Source of the DNA: Sulfurimonas aquatica
GTDB taxonomy: Bacteria; Campylobacterota; Campylobacteria; Campylobacterales; Sulfurimonadaceae
Direction: 5' to 3'
DNA: 64,000 nt
NCBI RefSeq assembly: GCF_017357825.1
Contig: NZ_CP046072.1
Span: 558,001 to 622,000 of the forward strand
Shown: piece by piece, positions 17,301 through 24,070 of the stretch
How the letters are laid out: each line of letters begins with the position of its first letter
How positions within the stretch are numbered: position 1 is the stretch's first letter
Program-made: the position numbers and the translations under genes
The notes under the pieces: model-generated
Seen by the model: the letters and a program-made list of their open reading frames with translations, nothing else
What the model was told of the DNA's origin: nothing
Database searches by the model: none

Positions 17301-17459
17301 GTTCCTCTGGTTATAAGTAGTGGAGCAGGGGCGGCAAGTCGTCACTCAATCGGTACGGGAGTTATGGGAGGGATGATAGCTGCAACTTTCTTGGCTATTG
17401 TCTTTATTCCACTTTTTTATATTCTTGTCTCTAAGCTCAAAGGTGAAAAGAAAGAGTAA
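14355..17459 (+). CDS. RND multidrug efflux pump, HAE1 type
   Basis: The 1034-residue inner-membrane protein has the 12-helix RND layout with two large periplasmic loops. The first helix is near 10-28. The proton-relay pair Asp-Asp is visible in AIGIVVDDAIIVIENV on helix 4, and the mirror segment is LAGLAAKNAILIVEFA in the second half. The C terminus is short and basic. HAE1 pumps export hydrophobic drugs, dyes, detergents or bile-like compounds in exchange for protons. It is the last gene of the tetR-controlled operon. Substrates cannot be read from the sequence. Confidence 0.95.
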   Translation: MFSAFFIKRPIFASVISIIILLAGGISIFSLPISEYPRVSPPQIVVTTMYPGASAQTISQTVAAPLEQEINGAKNMLYMNSVSSDSGMLSISVYFEIGTDPDSAKIDVNNRVQSALSKLPEQVSRQGVSVNERSPDMLQVVILNSPDDSRDITYISNYALMNVVDDLKRVKGVGDVQIFGAKDYAIRVWIDPLKLKKYSLSVTDLIDSIREQNEQYAAGKIAAEPVSNHEMFTYTIETPSRLSDPLEFANIIIRANEDGSALKLKDVATIELGSQSYDMKTKLNNSPAIPIGIFLQSEANAIETAKEVRKAMQDVSANFVSGLEYKIPYDITDFIQVSINEVIKTFIEALILVILIIFLFLQNWRATLIPILAVPVSIVGAFAGMYILGFSINLLTLFGLVLAIGIVVDDAIIVIENVERHIDEGMSPFDASMQAMKEVSGALVAIVLVLSAVFIPVAFLGGLSGEMYRQFAVTIVISLAISGFVALTLTPALCAVLLKPTHKKPNFFFRGFNRFFEWATNGYTKAVQLTIRYAFLSLLLFGGLIYITFDLFTGLRTGLVPAEDKGTIFVFSYNPPASSLSRTDELTKEIYNIVGSDTQNVKNVVQFAGRDFMTSSLRTHAAATIVKLTHWDQRTRPEQHAVRIAADLNKKLFATSDGFSFGVVPPPIRGMGIVGGFEFYVQDRTGGDISTLQKYANEIIKKSKERQELSGVRTTLNANIPKYEVSVDIEKAKSKGVAINEIYQTLNATFGSFYVNDFNLFGRTYTVSMQAKNEFRNEPSDLEKIYVRGKANEMFPLSSFVTLTQKVGADLIERFNLFNAAKISGQPSLGYSSGDALKAIEEVANEVLPTGYTISWTGSAYQEKQISSAGSMAFIFGIVFLYLILAAQYERWLMPVSVVMAVPFAIFGAVVATHLRGTQNDIYFQIGLLVLAGLAAKNAILIVEFAMQRQAQGVKLIDAALEAAKIRLRPILMTSLAFTLGVVPLVISSGAGAASRHSIGTGVMGGMIAATFLAIVFIPLFYILVSKLKGEKKE

Positions 17460-17495
17460 CTTTATAGAGCGGGCTGAATTTGTATTAAGTTTTAT

Positions 17496-17843
17496 TTATT
17501 GAAACTCTGCACCTTCAAGAGTAGCGACATCACTTCCCCACTCTATCAACTGCTCAAATATTGGTATTAGCTTTAATCCTCTATCGGTAATGGTATATTC
17601 AACTTTTGGTGGTACCACAGGGTATACTTTTCGGGTTATAAGTTGGTCTTCTTCAAGAGTTCTCAGTGTTTGGGTTAACATCTTTTGCGTGATGTTTCCA
17701 AGTACTTTTTTTATCTCTCCATAGCGAAGTGTTTTATCTTGCAAATGCCATAAAACCAAACCTTTCCATTTCCCACTGATTAGCTCTAAAGTATATTCAA
17801 ACGCGCAGTTATACTCTTTGCCTTTACAAGTAATTTTCGACAC
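17496..17843 (-). CDS. HxlR-family regulator with N-terminal cysteines
   Basis: The 115-residue winged-helix protein has the HxlR pattern: a CAFEYTLELISGKWKGLVLW helix near the start, then LRYGEIKKVL, ITQKMLTQTLRTLEEDQLI and the wing VPPKVEYTIT. Cysteines are at residues 6 and 13; in YodB, HypR and related HxlR proteins a Cys in this region senses quinones, diamide or hypochlorite. It is divergent from an operon of a nitroreductase, a thioredoxin-like protein and a flavin-dependent oxidoreductase, which is the usual type of target. A TAGTAT repeat lies at its own start. Redox control is inferred from the family. Confidence 0.92.
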   Translation of the reverse strand: MSKITCKGKEYNCAFEYTLELISGKWKGLVLWHLQDKTLRYGEIKKVLGNITQKMLTQTLRTLEEDQLITRKVYPVVPPKVEYTITDRGLKLIPIFEQLIEWGSDVATLEGAEFQ

Positions 17844-17844
17844 A

Positions 17845-17911
17845 TAGTATCCTTTTAGTATGTATATATCTTTTTAGATAGTTATTGACATTATAGCATA
17901 TATAGTATAAA
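17845..17911. promoter_or_regulatory. Divergent promoter region with TAGTAT repeats (HxlR site candidate)
   Basis: TAGTAT occurs at 17845-17850, 17856-17861 (11-bp period) and 17903-17908. A TTGACA is at 17885-17890 and a TATAAA at 17906-17911 (15-base spacer) for the rightward operon, so the third repeat overlaps its -10. HxlR sites often contain TACT/AGTA half-sites. The repeats are seen; binding is inferred. Confidence 0.5.
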
Positions 17912-17943
17912 CTAGCATCAATAATAAAAACAAAGGCGATATA

Positions 17944-18606
17944 ATGGAAAATAAATTTTTAGATGCAATGACATTTAGACATGCTTGTAAAGAGTTTGAC
18001 TCTACGAAAAAAATTAGTGATGATGATTTTAATGCTATTTTGGAGATTGGAAGAATAAGTCCAAGTTCGTTTGGATTTGAACCTTGGAAATTTGTCATAG
18101 TTCAAAATGAAGTCTTAAGAGAGAAACTCAAAGAGTTTTCATGGGGAGCACAAGGGCAGTTGCCAACGGCGAGTCATTTTATGATTATTCTTTCAAGAAA
18201 GAAAAACAGTATGATGTATGATAGTGAATACATTGAACATATCTTAAAAGACGTAAAACAACTGCCTCAAGACGTTGTAGAAATGTATGGTCAATTTTAT
18301 GAAAAGTTCATTAAAGAGGATTTTAAACTATTAGAGAGTGAGAGAACACTATTTGACTGGGCTACAAAGCAAACTTACATCCCACTTGCTAACATGATGA
18401 CAGGTGCAGCTTATATGGGTATAGACTCTTGTCCTATTGAAGGATTTGATGCACAAAAAACAGAGGATTTTTTACGAGATGAACTGAAAATTGATACTGA
18501 AGAATTTGGTGCTGCAGTTATGCTTGCGTTTGGTTATAGAAAAGATGAACCAAGCAGAGAAAAAGCAAGACAAGAGATGGACTCTATCACTCAGTGGTAT
18601 AATTAA
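17944..18606 (+). CDS. Nitroreductase-family NAD(P)H oxidoreductase
   Basis: The 220-residue flavoprotein matches the NfsB-like family. The FMN phosphate-binding start is FRHACKEFD (about residues 12-20), the substrate region SPSSFGFEPWKFVIVQN follows near 37-53, and the late IPLANMMTGAAYMGIDSCPIEGF segment is around 145-165. It most likely reduces quinones or nitroaromatics with NAD(P)H in two-electron steps. AAAGGCGATATA precedes the ATG. It is the first gene of a three-gene operon opposite the hxlR gene, which supports a role in removing electrophiles. Confidence 0.93.
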   Translation: MENKFLDAMTFRHACKEFDSTKKISDDDFNAILEIGRISPSSFGFEPWKFVIVQNEVLREKLKEFSWGAQGQLPTASHFMIILSRKKNSMMYDSEYIEHILKDVKQLPQDVVEMYGQFYEKFIKEDFKLLESERTLFDWATKQTYIPLANMMTGAAYMGIDSCPIEGFDAQKTEDFLRDELKIDTEEFGAAVMLAFGYRKDEPSREKARQEMDSITQWYN

Positions 18607-18636
18607 TAAAGAATTTATGATAAAAGGGAGACTAAT

Positions 18637-19185
18637 ATGTTACTAGATACGCCTATATGTGATTTTGGATGGAAAGCACCTGATTTCATGCTAAAAGACG
18701 CTAATGATAAAAGTTATTCTCTACATGATAATTTAGGTGAAAAAGGTTTACTAATCGCCTTTATCTGTAACCATTGTCCCTATGTTCAACAAGTTGCCAA
18801 ACGATTAGCTGAGGATACGAAACAGCTTATGGATGAAGGTGTTAACGTTCTTGCAATCATGTCAAACGATTATGAGTATGTAGAAGAAGATTCTCCTCAA
18901 AACATGAAAAAGTTTGCAAAATTACATGATTTCGCTTTTCCTTATTTAGTAGATGAAAATCAGTCAGTTGGTAAAGAGTATGGTGCTGTATGTACTCCAG
19001 ATTTTTTTGGTTTCAGCGCCAAAGGAGAGCTTCAGTATCGTGGAAGACTTGACGATGCAGGTATGGGTGACGCTTCATCTCGAACTCCAGAATTACTAAA
19101 CGCCATGCGTCTTATTGCAAAAACGGGAAATGGCCCAAAAGAGCAATACCCTAGTATGGGCTGTTCTATCAAATGGAGAGAGTAA
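18637..19185 (+). CDS. Thioredoxin-family protein with CNHCPY site
   Basis: The 182-residue protein has a peroxiredoxin/thioredoxin fold: the N-terminal APDFMLKDANDKSYSLHD segment, the strand LLIAFICNHCPYV with a CxxC redox pair (about residues 47-50), and a later TPDFFGFSAKGELQYRGRLDD hairpin. The CNHCPYV type is a known group of thioredoxin-like proteins with unassigned function. It lacks a signal peptide, so it acts in the cytoplasm. It starts 30 bases after the nitroreductase gene and ends seven bases before the LLM oxidoreductase gene, so it probably handles thiol damage from the same stress. Confidence 0.88.
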   Translation: MLLDTPICDFGWKAPDFMLKDANDKSYSLHDNLGEKGLLIAFICNHCPYVQQVAKRLAEDTKQLMDEGVNVLAIMSNDYEYVEEDSPQNMKKFAKLHDFAFPYLVDENQSVGKEYGAVCTPDFFGFSAKGELQYRGRLDDAGMGDASSRTPELLNAMRLIAKTGNGPKEQYPSMGCSIKWRE

Positions 19186-19191
19186 ACTAGT

Positions 19192-20112
19192 ATGTCCATA
19201 GATAAATTATCCCCAGAGGGCTTTTCCATTGGAGTGGAGTTACCACTTGACAATGACTGGTCTTCTAAGGGAATACTCAAAAGAGAGGAAAGTGACAGGC
19301 CTGCAGGTGTGCCAGATATGCAAGAGCATATAAGACTTATAAAACTTGTCGATGAGTTGGGTTACCGGGCTGCATGGCTTAGGGATGTGCCTCTTTATGA
19401 TCCAAAGTTTGGGGATGCCGCTCAGGTTTATGAAATCTTTACTTATTTAGGTTTTTTAGCCGCTCATACAAAAAATATTTTACTTGGGAGTGCGGCTATC
19501 GTACTTCCACTAAGGGAACCTTGGCTTGTCAGGAAAGCGTATAATACTTTGCAAGTTCTAAGCGAAAATAGATTTTTACTTGGAGTAGCAAGTGGAGATA
19601 GACCTGTTGAGTACCCTCTGTTTGAAAAAGATTTTGAGAGTAGAGGTGCAGCATTTAGAAAATCACTTGAGATTATCACGGGTAAAAAAGATTTATCTAT
19701 GCTTCGAGCAAATAATCTACAACTCTTACCACATGCTCCAGCTCCTAAGGTTCTTGTTGCTGGACTTGCTCAACAAAGTCCAGCATATATCGGCGAGCAT
19801 TGTAACGGCTGGCTTGCTTATCCAAGAACGCCACAAGAACATGATAAACAAGTCAAACTTTGGAGAGAAGTCGCAAGCGATGACAAACCATATGTAAGTT
19901 TTATTCATCTCGATTTTAAAATTGATGAAGATGATGCGCCTATTAAGAGGCATTGGTTTGGGATTAGCACTGGAAAAAATGGTTTGATTGAAGAGTTAAA
20001 CGCCATGAAAGCAGCAGGTGTTAATCATATAGGATTACAGTTTAGAAAAAACGAAGATGATTTGGAAGATAGTATAAGAAAGATTGCCCAAGAGGTACTT
20101 ATTTTATTTTAA
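19192..20112 (+). CDS. LLM-class flavin-dependent oxidoreductase
   Basis: The 306-residue protein is a luciferase-like monooxygenase family member. It has the TIM-barrel pattern with DELGYRAAWLRDVPLYDP near 45-63, LGSAAIVLPLREP near 96-108, and RFLLGVASGDRP (FMN region) near 125-136. The family uses F420 or FMN; in a bacterium of this type FMN is the likely cofactor. The start ATG at 19192 lies seven bases after the preceding stop. It completes the hxlR-divergent cluster. The exact substrate is unknown. Confidence 0.88.
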   Translation: MSIDKLSPEGFSIGVELPLDNDWSSKGILKREESDRPAGVPDMQEHIRLIKLVDELGYRAAWLRDVPLYDPKFGDAAQVYEIFTYLGFLAAHTKNILLGSAAIVLPLREPWLVRKAYNTLQVLSENRFLLGVASGDRPVEYPLFEKDFESRGAAFRKSLEIITGKKDLSMLRANNLQLLPHAPAPKVLVAGLAQQSPAYIGEHCNGWLAYPRTPQEHDKQVKLWREVASDDKPYVSFIHLDFKIDEDDAPIKRHWFGISTGKNGLIEELNAMKAAGVNHIGLQFRKNEDDLEDSIRKIAQEVLILF

Positions 20113-20153
20113 AAGAGCAAAACTTTCTGTGGTAATTATACTATTAATTGCCA

Positions 20154-20414
20154 TTACTCTGTAATTTCAACACCTTTGCTTTTAGCAATCTCATTTAATA
20201 AAGCACCCATCTTTTTAGCTGCTGAAATCATTTCGTCATCTGAATGTTCTTCTAAAATCATTCTCGAAATATCAGGTAAAACTTTTGTGTATAGTTCTCT
20301 GGCGTCTTCGTAAGACATTTTTTGATTTTCTATATTTCCCGCTGTTGAGTGCAGTACCATCGCTAAACCAAGAAATAGTTCTTTCGCGTTAAGTTCCACG
20401 TCATTATTATTCAT
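20154..20414 (-). CDS. Small acidic helical protein, unknown
   Basis: The 86-residue protein is predicted to be all helical and acidic, with no cysteines, signal or membrane segment. I recognise no family. It follows the 122-residue gene (20435-20803) after 20 bases in the same direction, so they are likely an operon. AAAGGATTTAC precedes the ATG. The segment MSYEDARELYTKVLPDISRMI resembles helical partner or regulator proteins, but this is only a shape argument. Confidence 0.65.
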   Translation of the reverse strand: MNNNDVELNAKELFLGLAMVLHSTAGNIENQKMSYEDARELYTKVLPDISRMILEEHSDDEMISAAKKMGALLNEIAKSKGVEITE

Positions 20415-20434
20415 GTAAATCCTTTGTATTGTTT

Positions 20435-20803
20435 TTAAGCAACTGCTGTTTGCATTTTTTTTAAGTATGTTACCATATCTTCAAAATCATTACCCAGTTC
20501 AGTCCGGATAACGTCTATATGATTATCGATAAACACAGACGTAAACTCAACTTGAGATAAAGGTACCAGAGTATTAAACGATAATCCTAACTGATCAAAA
20601 CAGTAATCAAAATCTGTTATCTCATCTTCTTGAGAAATATCAATGGCATGGGTCATTGCCTGCATATTGACTCTCATTATAAAAAGCTGTACGTCTTCTT
20701 CTGATAGTGAACTAAGCGAATCACTTAGTCCATTGATTATATAATCGTAAATTATTCTAGAGAGTACGATCTGCTTTTTTGTTTTTAAAGATAGTATTTC
20801 CAT
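20435..20803 (-). CDS. Small acidic protein, unknown
   Basis: The 122-residue soluble protein has mixed helices, a single Cys (DYCFDQL) and an acidic centre. No known domain is evident. It is the first gene of a two-gene minus-strand operon. AAGGTGATGTT lies before the ATG. A single ATTCCACAAT-like sequence on the same strand (complement of about 20873-20882) lies about 70 bases upstream; it matches the repeat in the sox-type promoter, but one copy alone is weak evidence. Function unknown. Confidence 0.65.
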   Translation of the reverse strand: MEILSLKTKKQIVLSRIIYDYIINGLSDSLSSLSEEDVQLFIMRVNMQAMTHAIDISQEDEITDFDYCFDQLGLSFNTLVPLSQVEFTSVFIDNHIDVIRTELGNDFEDMVTYLKKMQTAVA

Positions 20804-21052
20804 AACATCACCTTATTATTAGTATTTTGATTATAGCATACTATGATAATCCTCTTAAATAAAGTAGTGAACATTGTGGAATTATTACTAACTAGTAGTA
20901 TTGTGTGTATCAAGGAATAGAAAATAAAAAGAGGTAAAGATGGAGTTTGAAACAAGTTCTATGCTTATTAAAGACTCTTATTGACTGTAGTGATAAAATT
21001 AAGATTTCTATTAAGTTGAAAGAAATTTTAGTTAAATAATTAGGAAGTTATT
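20804..21052. other. Degraded intergenic stretch with a broken mini-ORF
   Basis: An ATG at 20940 with GAGGTAAAG upstream opens 14 codons to a TGA. The neighbouring frame continues open to a TAA at 21037-21039 (it reads LIDCSDKIKI and onward), so a reading frame of about 32 codons seems to be interrupted by one frameshift. No known gene is recognised. The rest is AT-rich with no clear element. Confidence 0.35.
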
Positions 21053-21229
21053 ATGACAAGAAAAGTTTTTTTAAAGTTATTAGCATTAATCTTAGGAGAT
21101 TTTACAATGCCACTCTTGGCAAAAAAGACCAAAAAAGCTCCTGCTTTTTTCATAGGACATGGAAGTCCAATGAATGCTATCGAAGAAAATACTTATACAA
21201 AATTCCTTCATTTAATGTGCTATCCATGA
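21053..21229 (+). pseudogene. Truncated LigB/YgiD-type extradiol dioxygenase gene
   Basis: TTAGGAAGTT precedes an ATG at 21053 that opens 58 codons. The segment PAFFIGHGSPMNAIEENTYT is the characteristic N terminus of YgiD/DODA-type LigB-fold dioxygenases, with the first metal-ligand His in GHGSP; the full family has about 260-300 residues. After residue about 52 the sequence switches to DNA matching the interior of the vWA gene at 26911-26960 and stops. All later metal ligands are therefore lost, and the gene cannot encode an active enzyme. The junction marks a past rearrangement. Confidence 0.75.
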
Positions 21230-21257
21230 AAGAGTTTAATATATTATCATTAAATTA
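21208..21257 (+). repeat. 50-bp fragment of the vWA gene interior
   Basis: This stretch matches 26911-26960 in the same orientation: the first 20 bases are identical, and only a few mismatches occur over about 48 bases. The similarity ends sharply on both sides. It lies inside the truncated dioxygenase gene and just after it. Confidence 0.8.
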
Positions 21258-21498
21258 CACCCCTGTGCATGAATCTGCACTTTTCTGATAACCTGGCATG
21301 CCTATCACCACTTATTTTAGGTCTCCAACCCAATATAAGTCTCAAAATTTACCCTTGGGGATATAATAAAACGTATCCCAATTATTTTACTGACTCTACA
21401 GCGTTTTACACTATTTAAATTTTATTTTGAAAGTAAATTTGTAACTATAGATTAGGCCGGGAGACATGCTAATATTTCTGAAAATTGAAGGAAAGAAT
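21258..21498. other. AT-rich stretch without a recognisable gene
   Basis: No open frame, RNA gene or strong hairpin is evident. It separates the pseudogene junction from a 33-codon ORF and is probably the remains of rearranged DNA. Confidence 0.4.
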
Positions 21499-21600
21499 AT
21501 GAGTGGATTAATAATAGGTAAGGTATTAAATATAAAATTTTTATTAGTATTTTTGTCAGTGATAACTTTGCTTGATATCTATTTTATTATTGGAATCTAG
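21499..21600 (+). CDS. 33-residue hydrophobic peptide ORF
   Basis: GAAGGAAAG lies just ahead of the ATG at 21499. The product is mostly hydrophobic (IKFLLVFLSVITLLDIYFII) and would be a single membrane helix. It ends at the TAG that abuts the REP-like sequence. It may be a real small membrane protein or the signal-anchor start of a gene cut off by the repeat. Confidence 0.3.
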   Translation: MSGLIIGKVLNIKFLLVFLSVITLLDIYFIIGI

Positions 21601-21620
21601 GGGGTCAGGCGATAAAATAT

Positions 21621-21641
21621 ACTTTAGGGGTCTGACCCCAT
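21621..21641 (+). repeat. REP-like palindrome, left copy of an exact 21-bp repeat
   Basis: The core GGGGTCTGACCCC is an almost perfect palindrome, and the whole 21 bases recur unchanged at 25401-25421. On the other strand it reads TGGGGTCAGACCCC, a motif seen in REP elements mobilised by Y1 (RAYT) transposases in many genomes. A partial copy, GGGGTCAGG, lies at 21601-21609. Confidence 0.75.
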
Positions 21642-21773
21642 AGTTCATTTTTCAGAAGTATATCTAAGATTTTTTCTAAGGATATTAAAGGAACTATACT
21701 AAGTTCAAAGAAGAGTTTATTATTAATATACTAAAAATATACACATAGTAATTTTTTTTGCTACAATGTTCTC

Positions 21774-24062
21774 ATGATAAGATTTAATAATATTTGGAAA
21801 GTATTTTGGATACTAAGCCTGGGGGCAGTATTTTTATTTATTTTACTTCTGTACTTAAACTATAAAAATATTGAAAATAAATATCATCTAGAAATAGAAC
21901 ACTATGCTGATATTATCTCAAAATCAGTTCAAGCTAACTTTTTACAAAAAGAAACAGTTTTAAGTGTTCTTGGTGATAAGCTTATGGCTAATGACACCTA
22001 CAAGAATGAAAAACTTAGTGCAAAAATATTAAACACTCTAATACAAGAAAATCCTTCCATAGTCGATTTTAATTTAGCAGATACTAAGGGTAATATCCTT
22101 CTTAAAACCTCAAGTATTAATCTTAAAAATCGATTTAATATATTAAAAAACGAACTTACATCGGTAAACTTTCAAGAGGCACTTAAGTCTAAACAAATGA
22201 TTGTTTCAAGAGGCTACTTATCTTCAGAACTAAAACAATGGGTGATTCCTTTACGAAAGGCTATAAGGGATTCTTCTGGAAAGACTTTAGCAGTTGCAAC
22301 AGCCATTGTATTAAATTCTAAAAACGGTGGTTATTTTGACTACTTAAGACTCTCTAGTGCTAAAGCACTTCTTATTGTAAAAGACTACGATTCTCAACAT
22401 AAAATATATGTCTCGTATCATAGTGAAACAAGCGACAACTCAAGTCAAAGTATTTATGCTAATCCTCTTCCTGCTGAGATGCTAGCTAACATCAAAAATA
22501 AGTTAATCAGAAAAAATAGTAAAAAATTTAATACTATCGAAGAAACAGAAGAAGTTATTAGCATAGAACATGCCGATGCTTTTGGTATTGATAAGATTGC
22601 AGGTATAACATACAATAAAAGATATCATCTTTGGATATCTTTGGAGATTGAGAAAGAAAACGTATGGAATGAATTTACTAATATATTTTTTATAAACTTG
22701 GCTATATTTATCATTGGTTATAGTATCCTTATTTTTTTATTTAGAAATATAAATACATCTGAAGAAAGAAAAAACAGAGAACTTACTCATCAAGCACAAC
22801 ATGATATATTAACAAGTTTACCAAATCGAACTTATATGTATGCAGAAATAGAAGAATGGAAAAAGAAGCATCCCCATAAGTACTATGTAATGTATCTAGA
22901 CTTGGATAACTTTAAAAACATTAATGATAAATTTGGACATACTATAGGAGATGAGATTTTAGTTGAAGTTTCTCAAAGGTTAAAATCGTTTTTTACTAGT
23001 GAAGATATGCTTGTTAGACAAGGTGGAGATGAGTTTATAGTTTTTAAAGAGGGCATTGATGAAAAGGAACTTGAACAACAAGTTGCAGAATTAATTGTTT
23101 TAATATCTAAAATATACCATATAGACAATAAAGAGTTTAGAATAGGAATGAGTGTAGGAATAGCACAGTATCCTGTAGATGCTAGAAGTGTTGAGGAGCT
23201 TTTAAGTCTTTCAGATACAGCTATGTATGAAGCCAAAAAACGTAAAAATTCATACTGTCTTTTTTCAGAAAAAATGAGATACACAAATATGATAAATGCT
23301 GATATTGAAAGTGAGTTACGTGGAGCTATAGAAAATGATGAACTCTGGATGGTTTACCAGCCCCAAATTAACTCAGATGAAACACTCTATGGGGTTGAAG
23401 CTTTAATCAGATGGGAAAACAAGAAGCTCGGGTTTGTAGGACCAGATAAGTTTATAATCATTGCTGAAGAAACTGGTCTTATACGTGAACTGGGTAATTT
23501 TATTATGTTGCACTCCTTGAGAGAAATTAAAAGTATTCAAGAAGAGTTAGGTGTTTATTTTGAACTATCTATAAATATTTCTGTTATTCAACTAATGGAA
23601 GATGACTTTTTATCAAATTTATTAAAATACATAGAGCAGACTGGTTTTGAGAAGGGCTTGTTGACACTAGAAATAACAGAAAGCTTATCTATCAAAAATC
23701 TAGATTATGTACTACCTCTTTTAAGTGAAATCCGTGATAGCGGTATACAGATATCTTTAGATGATTTTGGTACAGGTTACTCTTCATTAAGCATTTTAAG
23801 AGACTTGCCTATTACTGAGTTGAAGATAGATAAGAGTTTTGTAGATAAGATACTCTATGATGAAAGTGAAAAAATATTAGTTGAAAGTATAATAAATATT
23901 GGCAAAAACTTTAACATGAAAATAGTTGCTGAAGGTGTTGAGAGTCAAGATCAAATTAAAGTTTTAAAGAATGCAAACTGTGATATATTTCAAGGCTATT
24001 ATTATTCTAAACCACTCACTAAGCATAATTTAATAGAATATTTAACAAAAATAGGTGGGTAG
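21774..24062 (+). CDS. Membrane sensor with GGDEF and EAL domains
   Basis: The 762-residue protein has two transmembrane helices (about 8-28 and 300-322) around a periplasmic sensor domain of Cache/CHASE type, then GGDEF (signature GGDEF at 417-421) and EAL (EAL at 542-544). No RxxD inhibitory site precedes the GGDEF signature. The EAL catalytic set looks complete: the Asn in SINIS, Glu in LEITES, the Asp pair in SLDDFGTGYSSL, Lys in LKIDKSF, Glu in VAEGVES and Gln in FQGYYYSKP. Both synthesis and breakdown of c-di-GMP are therefore possible. No clear Shine-Dalgarno precedes ATG 21774. The gene lies between the two REP-like repeats and directly next to an IS256 element, so it may have arrived by transfer. 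Confidence 0.9.
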   Translation: MIRFNNIWKVFWILSLGAVFLFILLLYLNYKNIENKYHLEIEHYADIISKSVQANFLQKETVLSVLGDKLMANDTYKNEKLSAKILNTLIQENPSIVDFNLADTKGNILLKTSSINLKNRFNILKNELTSVNFQEALKSKQMIVSRGYLSSELKQWVIPLRKAIRDSSGKTLAVATAIVLNSKNGGYFDYLRLSSAKALLIVKDYDSQHKIYVSYHSETSDNSSQSIYANPLPAEMLANIKNKLIRKNSKKFNTIEETEEVISIEHADAFGIDKIAGITYNKRYHLWISLEIEKENVWNEFTNIFFINLAIFIIGYSILIFLFRNINTSEERKNRELTHQAQHDILTSLPNRTYMYAEIEEWKKKHPHKYYVMYLDLDNFKNINDKFGHTIGDEILVEVSQRLKSFFTSEDMLVRQGGDEFIVFKEGIDEKELEQQVAELIVLISKIYHIDNKEFRIGMSVGIAQYPVDARSVEELLSLSDTAMYEAKKRKNSYCLFSEKMRYTNMINADIESELRGAIENDELWMVYQPQINSDETLYGVEALIRWENKKLGFVGPDKFIIIAEETGLIRELGNFIMLHSLREIKSIQEELGVYFELSINISVIQLMEDDFLSNLLKYIEQTGFEKGLLTLEITESLSIKNLDYVLPLLSEIRDSGIQISLDDFGTGYSSLSILRDLPITELKIDKSFVDKILYDESEKILVESIINIGKNFNMKIVAEGVESQDQIKVLKNANCDIFQGYYYSKPLTKHNLIEYLTKIGG

Positions 24063-24070
24063 TGTTCAAT

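Noticed and set aside
20873-20882. Reverse copy of ATTCCACAAT upstream of the 20435-20803 gene
   Set aside because: Only one half-site is present, without the 11-bp partner, so a regulator site is not supported.
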